NCBI GenBank assembly: GCA_031548675.1
Contig: JAVBQU010000242.1
Coordinates: 1 to 8,900, forward strand
From: JAVBQU01 sp031548675
Lineage (GTDB): Bacteria; Bacteroidota; Bacteroidia; Bacteroidales; P3
Reading direction: 5' to 3'
DNA length: 8,900 nt
A program made the position numbers and the translations under genes. The notes beneath the pieces are model-generated. The model saw only the letters and a program-made list of their open reading frames with translations, was not told where the DNA came from and did no database searches. Shown here one piece after another: positions 5,742 to 8,900 of the stretch (positions are counted from its first letter, which is position 1; each line of letters starts with the position of its first letter).

Positions 5742-8700
5742 CTATCTTCTTACCCAAACATCCAAACTTAAACCATCTACAATTTCAATAGACTGTTTTT
5801 CGGGTGAAGTTACCAAAGCAACCAAATTTAGTTGTTCGGTTAAGGTTTCAGAACAAATATACTCTTTATACTTTGTAATGGCAGCATCAGTTTCTACATG
5901 TTGTTGTAAATCGACTTTAATTTTATCCATTACATCGTAATTGTTTTCTTTGCGGATATTCTGAATACGGTTTACCAACTCGCGGGCAATGCCTTCGTCT
6001 TTCAAATCTTGCGTAATACTGATGTCCAAAGCTACTGTCAAAGTACCTTCATTGGCAACTACCCAACCCGGAATATCTTGCGTGATGATTTCCACGTCAT
6101 TCAAGGTCAGTTCGGCAGTTTCTCCATCTATTTGTAAAGTGTAAGTGTTTTTTTGCTCAATTTCTGCAATTTGTTCTTGTGAAAAGCTTTCCAAGGCTGT
6201 GGCAATGCCTTTCATGATTTTGCCGTATTTAGGTCCCAAAGTCTTGAAATTGGCTTTAATTTTCTTTACCAAAATATTATTATCAGTACTCAAAAACTCA
6301 ATGGTTTTGATATTGACTTCAGAAAGGATTAAATCTTTAACTGCTTCTATCTGGTTTTGTAAATGCTTTCCGTTTACGGGAATCATAATTTTAGTCAAGG
6401 GTTGACGTACGCGGATATTAGTTTTTTTACGCAGTGAAAGCACCATAGATGAAATCTTTTGTGCCAATTGCATGCGTTCTTCCAAATCTTTGTCGATCAA
6501 ACTTTCATTTGCCACAGGGAAATCAGTATGATGTACTGATTGAGTGTTGATTTTTTGCGTTACGGTATTCAAATCGCAGAACAAACGTTCAGCAAAAAAT
6601 GGGGCAATAGGCGCTGAAAGTCTTGCCAATACTTCCAAACAAGTATATAGGGTTTGGTAAGCCGAAATTTTATCTTCGCTGTACTCGCCTTTCCAAAAAC
6701 GGCGACGACAAAGACGTACATACCAATTGCTCAAATATTCATCTACAAAATCCTGAATAGCACGCCCTGCCTTTGTAGGTTCATAATCATTATAGTATGA
6801 ATCTACATTTTTTATCAAGGTATTCAATTCCGATAAAATCCAACGGTCAATCTCTGGACGTTTAGTAATGTCTATATCTTTTTCTGCATAAGCAAATCCG
6901 TCAATATTAGCATACAAAGCAAAGAAACTGTATGTATTATAAAGTGTTCCAAAGAATTTACGGCGTACTTCGTCTATCCCTTCCAAATCGAATTTTAAAT
7001 TGTCCCAAGGCTGCGAATTGGTAATCATATACCAACGGGTAGCATCGGGTCCATATTTCTCAATCGTTTGGAATGGGTCAACGGCATTGCCTAAACGTTT
7101 CGACATTTTGTTGCCGTTTTTATCTAATACCAACCCATTGGAAACTACATTTTTAAATGAAACAGAGTCGAACAACATGGTGGCAATAGCATGCAGAGTA
7201 AAGAACCAACCACGTGTTTGATCAACTCCCTCGGCAATAAAATCGGCGGGGAACTGTCCAGAAAAACTTCCCTGCGGGAAGTGTACTTGTGCGTAAGGCA
7301 TAGCGCCCGAGTCGAACCAAACGTCAATTAAATCCAATTCTCTTGTCATTTTTTTGCCTGAAGGCGAAACAAGGAATATGCCATCAATGTATGGACGATG
7401 CAAATCAAATGATTTATAATCACCTTTGTATGGATTTTTATCCATAAATCCGGCTTTGATAGATTTTTCGATTTCCTCGCTCAACTGTGCTACTGAACCG
7501 ATGCAGATTTCTTCGGTTCCATCTTCGGTACGCCAAATTGGAAGCGGTGTTCCCCAATAGCGTGAGCGTGATAAATTCCAATCTACCAAATTTTCCAACC
7601 AATTGCCAAAACGTCCGCTACCGGTAGCTTCGGGCTTCCAATTGATGGTTTTATTCAGTTCTATCATGCGTTCCTTTACGGCAGTAGTTTTTATAAACCA
7701 ACTATCTAAAGGATAATATAATACAGGTTTGTCGGTACGCCAGCAATGCGGATAATTGTGTGTATATTTTTCAATTTTAAACGCCAAACCTTGCTGTTTC
7801 AGCATTACCGATAAATCTACATCTAAAGTCGGGTCTTTTTCGGTAAGAGTAGGGTCGTAATCATTTTTTACAAAACGTCCGGCAAAATCTTTGTACAATT
7901 CTACATTTACTTGTTTTTGAACGAAATCTTTATCTAAATCTTCAATTTTGAAAAACCTACCAGAACGATCAACCATGGGTTGGCGTTTTCCTTCTTTGTC
8001 AATCAAAATTAAAGGCGAAATGCCCGATTGCTTTGCTACACGGTCGTCGTCCGCACCAAAAGTAGGGGCAATATGTACAATCCCTGTTCCATCTTCGGTA
8101 GTAACAAAATCGCCTGTAATTACTTGAAAAGCTTTGCCTTCGGGTTTTACAAACGGAATAAGTTGTTGATAGGAAATTCCGGCTAATTCTTTGCCTTTGA
8201 ATTCTCTCAATACCTTGAATGGAATATTTTTATCGCCTTGTTTATAATCTTCAAAGGGGATTTCGGCATTCTTTTCAGGAAAATGTGCATTCAACAATGG
8301 TTTTGCCAAAATCACACAAATCGGACTGCCAGTGTATGGATTAAACGATTGCACTAACATATAATCGATGTTTGGGCCTACAGCCAAAGCAGTATTTGAA
8401 GGTAATGTCCAAGGTGTGGTTGTCCAAGCCAAGAAATATACTTTTCCTGAAGGTAAATCAGAAACCTTGCCAACTAATTTTTCCAGCTTTTCATCAGAAA
8501 TCGCTTCAAATTGAGCCACACAAGTCGTATCTTTTACATCGCGGTAACAGCCCGGCATATTCAACTCGTGCGAACTCAAACCGGTTCCGGCAGCCGGAGA
8601 ATAGGGCTGAATGGTATATCCTTTATACAAAAATCCTTTTTTATACAATTCTGAAAGCAAAAACCAAAGCGTTTCAATATATTCGTTGTCGAAAGTAATG

Positions 8701-8900
8701 TAAGGGTTTTGCAAATCTACCCAATAACCCATTTTTTGGGTCAAGTCATCCCATAAATCCTTGTATTTCATTACCTCTTCGCGGCAAGCCTTATTATAAT
8801 CGTCTACCGAAATTTTAACGCCTATATCTTCTTTGGTAATGCCTAAATTCTTTTCTACGCCCAATTCTACGGGCAAACCGTGTGTATCCCAACCGGCTTT
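5742..8900 (-). CDS. ileS: Isoleucyl-tRNA synthetase (5' end outside window)
   Basis: Class I synthetase that joins isoleucine to tRNA-Ile and hydrolyses mischarged Val-tRNA-Ile. 1052 residues and the stop (TAG) are visible; the frame is still open at the window edge, beginning KAGWDTHGLPVE, so the start and the HIGH motif lie outside, probably some 80-100 residues away. TTG at 8874-8876 is the Leu of HGLP, not a start. Seen in order, numbered from the window edge: the catalytic part with YTIQPYSPAAGTGLSSHELN; CP1 editing domain with WTTTPWTLPSNTAL from residue 159 and GTGIVHIAPTFGADDD near 271-286; NYPHCWRTDKPVLYYPLDSWF; DVWFDSGAMPYAQVHFP; DQTRGWFFTLH; KMSKR at 598-602 (7095-7109); the anticodon-binding helical domain with SNWYVRLCRRRFW; and a long C-terminal extension with GIARELVNRIQNIRKE and no Cys-rich zinc knuckle. 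The KMSKR form, the CWRTDKP region and the zinc-free tail fit the eukaryote-like type 2 IleRS group. No terminator follows; transcription could run into the rhuM remnant and beyond. Confidence 0.97.
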   Translation of the reverse strand, partial: KAGWDTHGLPVELGVEKNLGITKEDIGVKISVDDYNKACREEVMKYKDLWDDLTQKMGYWVDLQNPYITFDNEYIETLWFLLSELYKKGFLYKGYTIQPYSPAAGTGLSSHELNMPGCYRDVKDTTCVAQFEAISDEKLEKLVGKVSDLPSGKVYFLAWTTTPWTLPSNTALAVGPNIDYMLVQSFNPYTGSPICVILAKPLLNAHFPEKNAEIPFEDYKQGDKNIPFKVLREFKGKELAGISYQQLIPFVKPEGKAFQVITGDFVTTEDGTGIVHIAPTFGADDDRVAKQSGISPLILIDKEGKRQPMVDRSGRFFKIEDLDKDFVQKQVNVELYKDFAGRFVKNDYDPTLTEKDPTLDVDLSVMLKQQGLAFKIEKYTHNYPHCWRTDKPVLYYPLDSWFIKTTAVKERMIELNKTINWKPEATGSGRFGNWLENLVDWNLSRSRYWGTPLPIWRTEDGTEEICIGSVAQLSEEIEKSIKAGFMDKNPYKGDYKSFDLHRPYIDGIFLVSPSGKKMTRELDLIDVWFDSGAMPYAQVHFPQGSFSGQFPADFIAEGVDQTRGWFFTLHAIATMLFDSVSFKNVVSNGLVLDKNGNKMSKRLGNAVDPFQTIEKYGPDATRWYMITNSQPWDNLKFDLEGIDEVRRKFFGTLYNTYSFFALYANIDGFAYAEKDIDITKRPEIDRWILSELNTLIKNVDSYYNDYEPTKAGRAIQDFVDEYLSNWYVRLCRRRFWKGEYSEDKISAYQTLYTCLEVLARLSAPIAPFFAERLFCDLNTVTQKINTQSVHHTDFPVANESLIDKDLEERMQLAQKISSMVLSLRKKTNIRVRQPLTKIMIPVNGKHLQNQIEAVKDLILSEVNIKTIEFLSTDNNILVKKIKANFKTLGPKYGKIMKGIATALESFSQEQIAEIEQKNTYTLQIDGETAELTLNDVEIITQDIPGWVVANEGTLTVALDISITQDLKDEGIARELVNRIQNIRKENNYDVMDKIKVDLQQHVETDAAITKYKEYICSETLTEQLNLVALVTSPEKQSIEIVDGLSLDVWVRR

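Noticed and set aside
5695..8698. Frames of 60-108 codons on both strands (for example 6145-6405, 7000-7221, 7145-7327, 8372-8698)
   Set aside because: Shadows of ileS, which is intact and carries its full set of visible motifs.
8874..8876. TTG as the start codon of ileS
   Set aside because: It encodes the Leu of the conserved GWDTHGLPVE segment; the frame continues to the window edge, so the true start is outside.
1..8900. A complete novel defence, secretion or biosynthesis system
   Set aside because: Apart from the rhuM remnant and one unknown envelope protein, the window contains only standard housekeeping genes; no CRISPR array, transposase, integrase, toxin-antitoxin pair or biosynthetic cluster is visible.

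Overview
The window looks like chromosomal DNA of a Bacteroidota (Bacteroidetes) bacterium. The DNA is AT-rich, start codons lack obvious Shine-Dalgarno sequences, and the long KMSKR-type isoleucyl-tRNA synthetase and the conserved stretches of the alanyl-tRNA synthetase are of the kind I associate with this phylum. This is an inference from protein style; no rRNA or other taxonomic marker is present.

All recognisable genes lie on the minus strand, so transcription runs from high to low coordinates. The order is: ileS (8900 to 5742, 5' end outside the window), a decayed rhuM-like gene (5708 to about 5202), a small exported, probably outer-membrane beta-barrel protein (5205 to 4618), alaS (4557 to 1951), a strong hairpin terminator (1890-1925), a non-coding gap with short inverted repeats, and katG (1511 to 1, 3' end outside the window).

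Two genes charge tRNA for translation (IleRS and AlaRS). KatG is a bifunctional catalase-peroxidase that removes hydrogen peroxide. The terminator separates alaS from katG, so katG very probably has its own promoter and peroxide control in the 1512-1889 gap. The envelope protein and the rhuM remnant sit between the two synthetase genes and have no evident functional link to them.

Most of the window is ordinary housekeeping sequence, and I see no intact novel system. The most interesting part is 5202-5741. It holds a rhuM-family remnant inactivated by two nonsense codons at family-conserved aromatic positions, with a perfect 25-nt palindrome inside its best-conserved box and a 3' tail of unknown origin. 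It looks like the scar of a lost accessory gene.
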